From Owenia fusiformis (taxonomy: Eukaryota > Annelida > Polychaeta > Sabellida > Oweniidae), in the NCBI GenBank assembly GCA_903813345.2, contig CAIIXF020000001.1, forward strand, positions 17,937,915 to 18,001,914: a stretch of 64,000 bases of DNA, given 5' to 3'. The stretch's first letter is position 1. Every line of letters starts with the position of its first letter. The notes beneath the pieces were generated by a model, which had not been told where the DNA came from, did not search any database, and saw only the letters and a program-made list of their open reading frames with translations. The position numbers and the translations under genes are program-made. Positions 11,501 through 24,520 of this stretch are shown one piece after another.

Positions 11501-14490
11501 GTAAAGAAATTCGTATTTATAAACGAACCAATTTGAGATAACCTGGTATCAGTCGGAGAAATCTGACGATCTACGAAACTCACTTCAAAAAATCAAATGC
11601 GGACTGACGGCGTATTCTACTATGTTTGGATCTAAGACTTTCAGTATAGATAAAGTCTTTTATGATCTTTCGAATGAGGTAAGTCTCTAGTTCGAAAGAC
11701 AATCGTATCAACTTGAACAAAAGTTGAGTTTTGACGAAAGATTTTAACATGCGCAGAAGTCCCATTTTCGTTATACCATATTGACTGCACCTTCTAAAAA
11801 TACCAAAGAACAGATCAAATAAAGCAATTAGAAAAATAATCTTAAGCATTTTAGGTTACAATAAACCAACATTCAGGAATATTTTATTACAAATCTGTAT
11901 TCTCCAAAAAAATATTTTTTGATTTCACCAACAAACTAATCTACTTTATTTTTAGTTATTAATGTGGAAATAAAACTAGATTTCATCATTGTTTTACTTC
12001 AGAAGCTAAAATGTATCCAACCAAGATAAATAATATTTCAATTTAATTAACGTGCACATTCGTTTGCTTTTAGTTGCTTAGAGTATGAGTAATAATGTAT
12101 GTTTCTTATGGGTTTTGATACAATATCCTTGTTATCAACCAGCTCGAGCTCTATATTGGACACGGCAAAAGAATGAAGACCTGAAGAGAAACTACTTAAA
12201 GGAAGATTCCTTAGGTGCCTCCTTTTGGCACCTCAAACCACTTTTGTCAAAAATAGGTTTTTATGTGACCTTTATGTTAACCTTTCTTTTTATGGCCAGA
12301 TTATGAGTTATCTAAGCCTAAAATATATAGAGTTTGGAATCAGTACCTTGGGCGTTTCCTAAAGGACTCAGTTTAATTTGGGCCTATATCACCAGGACTG
12401 TTTAAAAAGGTGATTTTAGCCAATATGTTAAAAAGCATGTTGCCTATGGAGCCGTTTCTTAATAAGAGAAATATTTCAAGAACACACTTTTGAGGCTTTT
12501 TATTCTTTCATTTTGAAATATGCCATGTTTTATCTTATGTCAGATATCTGTCCATTATAGTTATATTCTTGTTAATGTCTGGATTTTGTGAGGTAGTCAG
12601 TAGTAAAATGATATTGTATAACGTATATTAGCTAAAATGAAACACGACGGTAAAATTGCATTTTAAAATGTAAACTTATTTTATATTGTCAAGATTAAAA
12701 CATGAAAACAAAATCTAGGGCGGAAGACGTTTCCATGTTTTGACATTCTTTATCCTAATTTCTCAATCCTAAATATGTTTAGATTCGCACTTCTTGTCAT
12801 ACAATTTTATTCCAAATGTATTTTACTCTTTACCATTCCTTGAGTTGATCAATATTTCGATTCACGAAATTAAATGAATGCACAATAATAATTGAATAAT
12901 TGTATAATAATAGTATTAAAACCAATATAGATAGATATCAATCATATTTCAAATGAGACATGATATCCCTTATTTTTACTTTCCATCGATTTTGTTTATT
13001 TAGTACGTCCACACGACATCATTTCCCACCACTTTAATTTGAAACTATAATGATAATTAATGTTTTAATTAAAATAAAGAATTACCTGTGACTACTATTT
13101 CAAATATCAATTATAAATGAGAATAGAGTTCTTTGAATAAAAGTATGTCTTATAGAAAGAGATAACAGCTTTATTATCGGGGTTACAATTATTGTATTCA
13201 TTATATCAACATCATTGAAGAAATCAATAGATTAACAAGAGAATTGATTTTAATCTTAGTTTGATTTTTGTTAAGTCTATGTTTTTTTTAAATACGCTTT
13301 AATGTGATTTCACGTGACATTTGACTAGCAATGTATAATACATTGGAATTTGTAAGGTTACCCCAAGATATGTTGCTATCGTAAAGTGCAAGAGGCACTG
13401 TTTGCTGGAAAACACGAAAGTCCACAAAAGTTGAAAGCTAGCGATAAGAAAACTTTAACATCCGAACTGAGGTCAATTCTTGGGCGAGTAAATAAAGTAG
13501 AGAAACATCCCGAACAACTCAAATGAATGGATGTCCATGATGAACGAATTGCCACACCTTCATTTGCTAAATTGCAAATAGCTTTTTCATTCCCACGGGG
13601 ATGTGATATCTTTACTACAGTACCTCATCATCCCATCTTAGTTTACTTTGTACCAGACATGCTAAAATGGGAGATGCGCATTGCTTACTGATGTGAGGCT
13701 GAGCTTCATTACGACATATGTCACAATACTATATCCCACTATTTATTCCAGAAGCGTTCCAACAAGCAATATTGCGTCTCTAAATCCCAATCTCCTTTGA
13801 AGTTAGAATGAAACATTTTTTCTAGATTTGCAGTGAGACATAAAATGAACATTATTAAAGAACTAGAAAGAGAATGCCAAGGGGTAGTAAAAGAAGCAAA
13901 CTAACTAGAATGAAAACAAGTGGCCATAAAACTAGATGATAAGAGTCGACCTTTTTAGAATACAAATTCAGTTTCAAACAAAAAATGTAAATTGGATAGA
14001 AGGCTATTCATAGAATGCACCGAGTGACCCTAGTTTCTCACCCGAAAAAACTCGGGCTATAGGGAGAAGCAGAATGATACCCTTGATATTCGACAATGTT
14101 GCACTAATTGCATCTACCCATGCAGATAAACTCTTCGACTTTGTCTACAGGGACGGAAGAATAGGAAAGTGCTAAAATATAGGTCAGCGAGGTTTCAGTT
14201 CTAGCAAAGTAATCGGAGTTAATTGTTGATGTGGCATCTGATTTAGTGTAGCCTCATCAGTCAAAGAAACAAATATATAAGAATTGCAAACCATAGTTCT
14301 AGACATTTGTTGTTGCTCACTGCGATATATTGTAATAAAGACCCTCTAAATTATATTTCGCAACTCAACTATGCTTCCATGATGGAGTGTGTGCATGAAG
14401 CAATATATTTCAAATTTCTATCCAATGTCGACCAAAGTATTGTCTAGTTAAATATAGAGAGCAACATTTGGCACCTTTATATTATCTTCT
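11501..14490. other. Intergenic; possible decayed coding remnant at 13.36-13.69 kb
   Basis: AT-rich. Around 13360-13526 a forward frame stays open for about 50 codons with a lysine/glutamate-rich, helix-like composition. It is followed directly by a second open stretch of about 55 codons (13527-13692). I recognise no family, and no splice or frame evidence links them. Otherwise nothing is identified. Confidence 0.3.
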
Positions 14491-14960
14491 TCTGATACAA
14501 AATACTTTTCATATGAAAAGTAAAGTATTACCATACTTTTCATCTTTCTCTTCTGATACAAAAATACTTTTCATATGAAAAGTAAAGTATGACCTTACTT
14601 TTCATCTTTTGTGATACAAAAATACTTTTCCTATGATAAGTAAAGTATTACCTTGTACTTTTCATATTTCCTGATACAAAATACTTCCCATATTAAGATT
14701 TAAGTATCACCATACTTTTCATATTTTTTCTGATGCAAAATACTTTTCATAAGAAACTAAATGTATTACCATACTTTTCATATTTTCTGATACAAAATAC
14801 TTTTATATAAAATGTACCATTCTTTTCATATTTTTTGGAAACAAACTACCTTTCATATGAAAAGTAAAGTATTGCAATACTTTTCATCTTTTTGATTCAA
14901 AATACTTAAGTACATATGAAAGTCAAAATATTAAGCTAGTTTTTCATATTTTTTTTAGTT
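14491..14960. repeat. Tandem repeat, about 8 units of about 60 bp, each a small palindrome
   Basis: Units begin CTGATACAAAATACTTTTC at about 14491, 14552, 14611, 14671, 14730, 14787, 14836 and 14892 (spacings 49-61). The best-preserved units contain the palindrome ACTTTTCATATGAAAAGT centred on CATATG, followed by ACTTTTCATCTTT. Copies diverge towards the 3' end. It is a minisatellite whose unit can form a hairpin. Confidence 0.85.
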
Positions 14961-16719
14961 TATTTGAAACTTAACGTATTTCCATAAGTTTTATCATACT
15001 TCATTTTAAAAGTAAAAGAATATAATGTAAACTCTTTTGCATGCATTTTCTCACCATTGTATATCTCAGATTCGAGTTTTGAATATTTGGCACGTTATTT
15101 TTGTTTCATAGTGACATATATTCCTACTAATTTCATCTTAAAATCATCATCAAAATGTTCTGTTGATCATTACATATTTCAATTGTATTTTGCACTTATA
15201 TCTGAGTACCTTCAATTTAATCAGTGGCTAGCCGACCATAGAGCTAACAGGCCTTTATCAAGTTCTTGGCTATTTTCTAAAAGCTTTTTAAATTAAACTG
15301 ATTATATTCTTAACGAAAATGAAAGCCAAATGGTATGATAACATGAAGTAGCAAACCACTTTATCCTTCCATGTAGAATCCAGCAGATAACTACCCCCAT
15401 TAAAAATATTAATTTGATGAATATTTAATCATTTTATGCATTGTACGAAATAAAATGAGCATTATTTGGACATCATTTTACTTTCATGCCCTACAATTGC
15501 CTATAAAGTAAATATATCACCACGTTGAACCGCTTGATTCGTTTAAGGATATTGGCCCTATACCACTTTAGAGGAATATTTTCATTAGTTTTATTCTTTT
15601 ATATTAAGTGTTATGCGTTTGGTAATAGATAGTTCTTTCTTAAGGGGATGTGGACTTCATAATTCTGTAGCACAACCAGGGGTAGTTTTTGCCATGGGTC
15701 ATCTTTCTATTCAAGTAAGGAAATACTCTTATTCAACTAAATAGGTTCTAATGATGGTCAATCGGTAATATTTACGGTATGTATATCTTTCCATTTAAGA
15801 CATATAACTATAGGTGATAATAGTAGTCATGGGGAAATCTGTTATTCGTAGAAATATACATATGTAACTTCTAAAAAGTACAATTATAACCACAATATCT
15901 TTAATAAGGGGCAACGATTACTAAAGACGAATGAAAACAAATCGACACATTTCACATCAAGCATACTCTCTAAAACATATACATGTAAAGAATCTTAACA
16001 TTATGTCATAATAGTGGCTTGAGTTGTTATTTGTGTCAATAAATTAGAAACGGGTGGTCGTCTCATTAATTTAAAGTTCTAATGAATTTGGATATTTTCG
16101 CATCTTAAATCATCACTACCTCACAAATTGGATCAGATGTCTTAGTTCCTTTTGGATAATACATTAAAACAGGATGAAAGTGAGGAAACATTAGCATGCT
16201 TCTTAAGTAATTTACTTATTTATTTTTCTTTTAAATGATGCTGGTGAAACAATATTCCAATGGTCACACCATCAAACCACCACACCTGGATGAATACATC
16301 CATTATAAAATACTAGATTGAAAGTCTTTCATTTAAACTACACGTCGTTCTTCAAGGGTTGGCTCCGTAATAATTGATACTCAATTTTACGTTACAGATT
16401 CGGTTTCTTACAAAGTAAAGTGTGAAAAAACGTGTATATTAAATATTTTTCCAAATGTTAAGTGTAACATATGCAACCTTTAGTAAACTTAATATATCAT
16501 AAAATCCACAAGGGAAATATAAAGTGGGATAAAGTAATACTCGAATTGGGCCCTGTCATGCCGTATCAATGAAAAGGGCAACAGTTTTACTAAAATAGAC
16601 AAAACTACAGGATGATCAATAAGTTATCAGAATTACTTTTTTTACTAAATCTTAGACAAACCAGTTTAATGCTGTAGAAAGCAACACACATTTTGATTCT
16701 CGCGTGAGCCAGCTGATGT
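14961..16719. other. Intergenic, nothing recognised
   Basis: AT-rich sequence without a supported gene. A frame at 15057-15296 has no recognisable features. Confidence 0.4.
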
Positions 16720-16995
16720 GACCTATTTTTGATGCTATGAGTATAAGTTTTCAATTTCAATTTATTTTTAAACATGTTATTATGATGTCTATTTTTGTTG
16801 TGGTATCGGATTGTGATCATGGAATTTGAATGGTGGGGAGGAGGTATAAGGCATTGGTTCTTTTCACGTAAGACTAAAGCTTAGGATAGTTGGGGTTTGT
16901 TTTCCTTATGACAGGGGTACTCTTGGGTGTTTTCTTTTTCTTGCTCTAATGATGTTTTGTCTTTGGCCTATGGCACTTGTACATATATACATGTG
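16720..16995 (+). repeat. Dispersed repeat, copy 1
   Basis: Shares a collinear block with 19370-19670 and, reversed, with 48455-48672. Landmarks in order are GATTGTGAT, TGAATGGTGGGG, GTTCTTTTCACGT, a CTTTTTCTTGCT block and a TTTGGC.TATGGCACTTG block. No coding capacity. This copy is more diverged than the other two. Confidence 0.7.
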
Positions 16996-19369
16996 TACAT
17001 TCTAAATGTGTTTCATAATGAAGTTTTGTGATGAATGTCAGAATCGGTATAACCATTGCAAACAGCACAATATTTGTTTACCCGGGACAGAAAAATAGTG
17101 ATCAATTTAGTGATCACCCTGTATTGATATTTTACCAAACAGTTAAGTGGTGTCAGATAATTCTCTAAAATCATTTGTAAAATATTGGAATTGTCAAGAA
17201 AAACAATATCATAAATGTGTGTAATCAGGTATAATGGATATTCCTTTTCAATAATCTGGTTCCAAACCCACCGTTAGCACGCACATTCGCATTTACATAT
17301 CCATTTGATGATTGCATTTCACTCGGTCTCAAAATTACCTTACTATACAATTATTTACTTGAACCTCTGATAAAAACCAACCCTGCAAACATTTTGAGGT
17401 GAAGCGCATAAAAAAGGAAATAAACTCAATGAGAAATACTCAAAAAGCACGTAAGTTGATTTTCCTGCATGATTATACCATTGTGATGATTATGTCAAAA
17501 TAATTAATGTTAAATATTGATTAAAACGTCACTTGTAGCTAGTTCTTTACAGTTCCACGGGTCTATTTCTGAGTAATTGTCTTGAGTAATATGTACATGT
17601 AGATAGAGTTATTGGACCATGTCAAAAATTGTCTGGCCATGGTAGCACTTTGCATCTATAAATGTCATCAGAACTAATTAATATATATTGTCATGTTTGG
17701 CATTTAGTGGCAGTGTCTATTGTCCTTAGATCTTGCAAGATTGGATAAGATATTTATAGTAATGACATGTCACCGTTAGACAATGTATTAATTCAGCCCA
17801 TATACGACATCAGCGCAATATTTCATATGTAGTATATCATCTATGCACTGGGATCAAAGACTATGAGGCAGTATATATTTTAAGCTTGCTTATAAACATA
17901 CAAATAGACCAAGTAAAATGGGCCAAATGAACGGGAAGACCACTCAGACACAAGTATGGATTTGGTTTTAGGCAGAGGACACTTTCTTCTTCAGGGGATA
18001 TTATATGGTATGGACCATTTTCGGTATATATCAATGGAATTTTCAAGGGTCGTGTCTTTTCCAAAATATACATGGATGTAGCACAATCTAAAACTCTGAT
18101 TCTATCTTCGACTAGAACTAATAAAAGTAAAACCAAACACTGATGCTATTATTCGTAATGAAAATGATCTGTCTTCGTGCTGACTGCAAATGAAAAACGA
18201 GAAATGCATTAATATAATCGGTATTGATGGTTGTATTGAATTGAAGTGAATTGTCACCTGTGGTATGCATCTAAGCCATTCAATTACTTTTGCGTATACA
18301 GGTACAGTAGTTGGGTGCATTCCATGTTTCCTGACAGAAAATAGGAAAACTGCCTCTCAATAAAAAGTTTGATTCTGCTTCTTTAAAAGAGAACTTCATC
18401 TACATCCGATATATATAATTTCAATTCCATGTTATTTTATGAACATCTAAGGCATTTTTTGTACCTGTTTTGTTTGACGGGTGTTTGTTTTGGCATTGCA
18501 AAGAAATGCATTCGTATTACTGCACTCGTCTGTAAAGTAAAAGGTATGTTCATTAGTGATCATTCATGGTGTTAAAACGTACTATATTGGTATATACAGA
18601 GTAGTACAAAATAGTGTACGCATTTTCATTATAGTATTAATTATTCAAACTGCACGACCCATCTATTAGTTTATATTCACCTTTCAATATTTTAGCCAGA
18701 ATAAATCTGTTGAACATATTCCGTTTAGTGTCAACAATTACGTATGTGATTGGATTTCAGTTATGTCAACCAAATGATTGAATCTTATTTATTGCAAAAT
18801 GTATGCCTGCTGCAGATAAATTATATTTTGAGAAAAACTAGGCATAAACGAAAGGTATTCAGTAACTGCCAATGGACAAAAATTGATATTAATTGATATG
18901 ATATTGATACAATCTTTCAGGAATAGTTTGGAGGGGATGCTAAACATTCTTTCGTTGAGTGTCATATCCAAATTTTGCCTTTGTTTTCCATATGATGGGT
19001 TTCTCTTAAATTACCTTTTGAGCACTGTGTTCTGTAATGCTTTGTTTTCACCCTTTTCACTCTTATTTCTGTGTTTACCATACACAACTTCCAATCGCGT
19101 ATTGTACAGTTGTAAACAAATAGATCATGATCATGTATATTGTGAGAAAAATGAGTGATCACCCTGTACACCCTGTATAAGGCGCCATTCATATTGGGGA
19201 CTAAAGGGTTCTCTAACTGGTTAAAGGCACCTAGAAAGCAGAAATTCATAGGGAAAAAACTTATCCTGATATACCAACTAGAACAAAATATCTTTAAATG
19301 TTAATTTACATTATTTTAAGCTAGCAATTTTCTATCTTGTATGAGTACTTGTATCTACAACTATTTTTG
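16996..19369. other. Intergenic, nothing recognised
   Basis: AT-rich. The motif GATCACCCTGTA occurs at 17114-17125 and again at 19158-19169, resembling ends of TA-inserting elements, but no paired element could be delimited. Small frames on both strands (17861-18320, 18789-19249) overlap each other and are not supported. Confidence 0.4.
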
Positions 19370-19670
19370 AGGTTATGAGTATTGGCTGTCAATTGGCTAT
19401 CAATTTCTAATTTTTTCTTCAACATGTATCGTAATGTCTTCAGTATGAATGAAATGTCCCTTGGTCTTCTGGTCTTGGATTGTGATATTGGTTCTTGAAT
19501 GGTGGGGGAAAGGGGGTATTAGACATTGTTTCTTTTCACGTTAGATCATGGTTTTGGGCTATATGTTTTTTTTTTCTTGACTGGTATGCACTTAGAGTTT
19601 GCTTTTTCTTGCTAAGTTCCATTACAACTTTTGGTCCTTTCCCTTTGGCACTTGTGCTTATATATTTAAG
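19370..19670 (+). repeat. Dispersed repeat, copy 2
   Basis: Closely matches the reversed copy at 48455-48672. Shared strings include AATGTCCCTTGGT, GGATTGTGATATTGGTTCT, CATTGTTTCTTTTCACGTTA, GATCATGGTTTTGGG and CCCTTTGGCA. It also matches copy 1 at 16.7 kb. No coding potential, no clear terminal repeats. Confidence 0.8.
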
Positions 19671-20689
19671 GATATATCACTATCTACAGTGCATATCAGG
19701 AATACCATCTAGTTGTATGTCAATGGAGTTTTACATTAATATAATTGAAAATATTTGAAATCAAGAAATCAAATGACTTCTGTAAGTGTTTTCCATAGCG
19801 AATATAGGCCGATCAACACAAATGCTGCCATCTATTTGTTCGTGTATCTATCGTGCAGCTAGTAATTTCTATATATATTTATATATATATTAAATGGGAG
19901 AAAGCGGGACACAAATCCCAAGCTCTGAAACAGTTTTTTATGATTGCATGATTTACAGATAAACTGGAAATTTTTTTTTTCAGTAAGTCCAATTGGTGAA
20001 TTTGTGGTTGCCAAATGTATGATAGAGGTAATGTCAATATCATAACTTGCAGATTTTAGAAGATAAACAGAAATATGATAATTGTAAACAAATGCTTTTT
20101 AGATTACACTTGGTGAAATCAATAAAATAATATATAAAAAGATGTTTTATTTTCGGATATTTGTGTAAAAAGGTGCGTAATAATACAGTATTTCCATTCA
20201 GTATTGTAATTATTATATTATATTATGAAGGAAAAAAATATAATCAGCATAATATACTCTATTATATAGAGATTAATATAATATAATTAGAAATAAGTGA
20301 GATCCAAATATGATGATTGCAGTTTATTTAGAATTTTTTTCTATTCTAAAAAATATTATTTTCTAGTATTTTCCAATCTAAACAAAATATATCAAATTAT
20401 ATTGTATTATTTGGGTTCTTAAAATATTATACGCGATTATTCTCGCCCAACTTGATGTACAATCCATCTGGTTAATTACTTAACCAAACAAAACAAAGAA
20501 TGCACAGCATGGCAGTTAATAGGATTAACCGTTCTACTGGCCTTCTCATCTCCATTACTTACAAATGTCACACATACATTTTATTTTGATTGTTCTATTT
20601 CTATTCGAAACATATTTACAAAATAAATATTTAGAAGAAATTAATAAATTTAATTTGATTTAAATTAATGTTAACAATGGAGTAAACAT
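19671..20689. other. Intergenic with AT-only low-complexity DNA
   Basis: From about 20200 to 20440 the sequence is almost purely A/T (ATTATAT-type strings). A similar AT-only stretch lies at 24560-24790 on the far side of the repeat cluster. A sequence near 20427 (ATTATACGCG...) recurs in inverse near 24530, so the two may be the borders of one large element. Confidence 0.45.
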
Positions 20690-21100
20690 GTGAAGAAAAG
20701 TCATCAATTGAAAATCAAAAAATTAATTTTCCAATGAGTTAATCAATTCAATCCAAATTTTAACACAATGTTAATCATAGAAAGAGGGACACTTTAACAT
20801 CAAATGAATATGAAAAACTTAATTTGATTATTATTTTTTTGTGGAAATTAGAAGAATGAGTTCTAGATATTAATCCATTAACTCTAACAAACGGATTAGT
20901 TATCAGTGAACAAAACTCATTTCATAGAAATTGAAAAAACTTAGGGATTAAGGTATTACTTATATTGCTCTGACATTAATACATGTATGTGAATGGTGAA
21001 AATCTGCATGATTTTGAAAGAATTGTTGGCCAAGGGGAGGGGATCGTTACTCGATAGGTACAGGCCTGTATAAAATGCGTAATGTATTTAACAGAAAAAT

Positions 21101-21470
21101 TGAGCAGTTCGGTGTCAAGACTATTTTTGTGGTTGGCAAAGTGAATACAGGTGGTTGATTGTGTCTCTGTAAGAGGGGGCCTTAAATGTTGTTTGTTGTA
21201 AACTTCATGTGGCGGAGAAACAATGGAGTAAAATATGAGGAAACCCATTGATTAAAACTTAACTTTCCATTGAGTCAATCAATTAAATCCAAATTTTAAC
21301 ACAATGTTAATCATAACATAAGGGGCATTATATAATCAAATAAATACGAAAAACGTAATTTTCAAATACTTTTTTTGTGGAACTTAGAACTGTTGGCTGT
21401 AGGAAATTAATCCATTGTCACTAACAAACGGATTAGTTATCAGTGTTAATCAAGCTCATATTAAAGAAAT
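21101..21470 (+). repeat. 370-bp tandem duplication, first copy
   Basis: Begins TGAGCAGTTCGGTGTCAAGA and appears base-for-base identical to 21471-21840. The identity implies a very recent duplication or an assembly duplication. Confidence 0.9.
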
Positions 21471-21840
21471 TGAGCAGTTCGGTGTCAAGACTATTTTTGT
21501 GGTTGGCAAAGTGAATACAGGTGGTTGATTGTGTCTCTGTAAGAGGGGGCCTTAAATGTTGTTTGTTGTAAACTTCATGTGGCGGAGAAACAATGGAGTA
21601 AAATATGAGGAAACCCATTGATTAAAACTTAACTTTCCATTGAGTCAATCAATTAAATCCAAATTTTAACACAATGTTAATCATAACATAAGGGGCATTA
21701 TATAATCAAATAAATACGAAAAACGTAATTTTCAAATACTTTTTTTGTGGAACTTAGAACTGTTGGCTGTAGGAAATTAATCCATTGTCACTAACAAACG
21801 GATTAGTTATCAGTGTTAATCAAGCTCATATTAAAGAAAT
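21471..21840 (+). repeat. 370-bp tandem duplication, second copy
   Basis: Direct, adjacent and apparently identical copy of 21101-21470. After 21840 the sequence continues with the normal unit end (GAAATAATTAGGGATTAA). Confidence 0.9.
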
Positions 21841-21890
21841 GAAATAATTAGGGATTAACATTTTACTTATCATATTGCTCTGACATGCTG

Positions 21891-23449
21891 TATCACACTA
21901 CTATACCTAACACCTAGAAATGCATAAGATACTTTGTTTGTCTAATTGAATTGTTTAATATATTTTTGAAAGTGCCTTACTAGCATCTAATTTTCAACCG
22001 ATAAACCATTCACAAGGAACAGACAAATAAAAACAAATACATAGTCATTACTAATAAGCCAAATGGGTTGCTCATGAACACCAAATGCAAGGTATAGTAG
22101 TGTGTGTATGTCAATATGTTATTTACATCAGTTTGTTCTACCATGCACCAATTTGCTCAAAGCGTAATCATAATGCTTTGTCAGATGAAACATTAGGAAT
22201 AAATGTAAATTGTGCCCACTTCTTTTTTTCATTATCAAACAACTAAACATACCGAATCTCGCACCTTTTGAATATATACATTTGGATATGGAAAACCAGT
22301 GTTTTCAGTAGGCTTGTCCAAAATTGCGTCCCTTGGACGTAATGATTTTCAAAAAATGCGTCTCCCTTCAAAAAACTGCGTCCCTTGAAAAAATGTTCCC
22401 GGGAATTCAAAAGTCACGTTTTTACACTGGATGAAATAAATTGATGAAATTTTGTACCACTGCTTTTGCTATTTATCGGTCTGAATCAGCGTTCTTGCAA
22501 GTCTAGTATGTCATTGAATGATACAGATACCATCATAACTTATATTCTCCCATTTAAAACACCTTTTCCTTGCGAATTTCGAAACAATTTGCTATTGATT
22601 TTGCTTTAGCATGTTTAGTTTAGGGGCAATCTGCGCGAGGTTCAACTTTTTAGTTCAGTTTCTTGCGCATATGCAGTCTCAAATAATGATCACGTGATCA
22701 CACTTGACCAATTGAAAATGGTTTGAATCAGGTCTTAAGCTACCGGCCAATCGTAGGACTCATACTGATTACTGCTCGGAAATCGAGTATTGTATAAATT
22801 TTTGTCCTATCACATGCCTCGTACTATTTCGATCAGAAATCAACTTCCGGGAAGGAAATTTCGAAAGAAAATTTTATTTCTTTTAGAAATAGAATTTTCT
22901 TCAATTATTTATTGGATTCTGACGAAATAAAGAGACTGAAGGTAAGATCTTTATCAAATCATTCATCCAAAGTTGATTGTATGAGTATGGCTTGCACTGC
23001 GTCCACAAAACGCAATCACTTTTTATTTCCGGGTCCATGGATTTTTCATTACGTTTTTGCAATACTTGGACGGCGTTATTGAAATAGCAGGAAAACAAAG
23101 AAAGTTGTAATAAAAAGAAATGATCCAATTGTAGTAGAAACAGATGTATAACATCATGTTCTAATCTGTTGTTTATATCCCCCCTCCCGGGATATCCCCA
23201 GTTTATATCTCAGATATTATATGGATAATAGAAAACACACGAATTGTGAAATGTGAGAGAATACAAGTTCTTATTTTGTTTTAGCATGGCTTAACACCAC
23301 TTGTATCGGTTAACCTAATGGACGTTTCCTTATTTATTATCAGTGATTTGTCAGAAAAATCGGAGCAAAACATACAATATATTACAGGCTTGTAATAAGT
23401 TTTAGCCCAGGGGATCAATTTTCAAAACATACCAAGGGTTCACAATTGA
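21891..23449. other. Spacer between repeat blocks, no gene recognised
   Basis: More GC-rich from 22.3 to 22.9 kb. It includes short direct repeats of the type TGCGTCCCTT (22327-22385) and a perfect 14-bp palindrome TGATCACGTGATCA at 22687-22700, which contains an E-box. A reverse frame at 22901-23128 is unsupported. Confidence 0.4.
22687..22700. promoter_or_regulatory. Palindromic E-box (TCACGTGA core)
   Basis: TGATCACGTGATCA is a perfect palindrome around CACGTG, a bHLH-zip (MiT/USF-type) consensus. Function here is inferred only from the motif. Confidence 0.3.
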
Positions 23450-24520
23450 TAATAGGATTTTGAAAGAATTTTGGCAAGGGGGAGGGTGATTTACTCGAAC
23501 CCAACGACCCCCCCCCCCTTCCTTGCCAAGGACCTGTATCAAATTTGTAATGTATTGATATATAGTAGTATCGTGTCATCAATGTTTTGTGTTTTTTGTG
23601 AAGTGAATAAAGGTGTTTGTGTCTGTGTGAGAGAGGGCTTTAAGTCTTATTTGTTGTAAGCTTAATTTGACAGAGAAACTTTTGATTTAAATTGTGAGGA
23701 AACCCAATGAAGTAAAAATGTGAGGAAAGCCATTGATTAAAAATTAACTTTCCATTGAGTCAATCAATTAAATTCAAATTTTAACACAATGTTAATTATA
23801 ACATAAGGGACATTATACGATCAAATAAATATGAAAAACTAAATTTGCAAATTATTTTTCGGTTGAAATTAGAACCATCGGCTGTAGAAATTAATCCATT
23901 AACTCTAACAAACAGATTATTTATCGGTGTGAACAAAACTCAAATCATAGAAATAAAATAATTAGGGATTAAAGTTTGACTTATTATATTGCTCTGGAAT
24001 GTCAATACATGTATGTGAATGTTGAAAAACTATATGAATTTGAAAGAATCATTGGCCACGGGGAGGGGGGTCCTTAAGTATGGTTCTGTATAAAATGCGT
24101 AATGTATTAATTAATTATTGAGCAGTTCTGTGTCATGACTGTTTTTGTTGGCAAAGTGAATACAGGTGGTTGCTTGTATCTGTGTAAGAGAGGGATTTAA
24201 GAGTTATTTGCCAAAAACCTAATGTGACAGAGAAACAATGGAATAAAAATGTGAGGAAAACCAATTAATTAAAAATTCAAAAATTAACTTTACAACGAAT
24301 TAATTGATTGAATCAAAAATTTAACACAATGTTAATCATAACATAGGGACATTATACAATCAAATATATATGTAAAAACTTATTCTGCAAATTATTTTTG
24401 TGGAATTTTTTAAGAACCATCAGCTGTAGAGATTAATCCATTAACCATAACAAACGGATTAATTGTCAGTATGAATGAAACTAATTTCATAGGAATTGAA
24501 TAATTAGGGATTAACGGCTC
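23450..24520 (+). repeat. Block of related repeat units (part 2)
   Basis: Two further diverged units (about 23450-24000 and 24000-24520), each containing TTTGAAAGAAT, a G/C-run of the GGGGAGGG type, GTGAATA(C/A)AGGTG, AATTTTAACACAATGTTAAT and a terminal TTAGGGATTAA. They are homologous to the block at 20.69-21.89 kb and in the same orientation. Confidence 0.8.

Larger units (their letters stand above)
20690..21890 (+). repeat. Block of related repeat units (part 1 of a dispersed/tandem family)
   Basis: Contains a diverged partial unit (about 20690-20985) followed by a unit that is then tandemly duplicated. Diagnostic strings are GAGAAACAATGGAGTAAAA, AATTTTAACACAATGTTAAT, CTAACAAACGGATTAGTTAT and TTAGGGATTAA. 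The same strings recur at 23.45-24.52 kb. No protein-coding capacity; open frames in it are by-products of the duplication. Confidence 0.8.

Noticed and set aside
20976-21618. Two near-identical reverse frames starting MGFLIFYSIV
   Set aside because: They are the two copies of the 370-bp tandem duplication, not paralogous genes.
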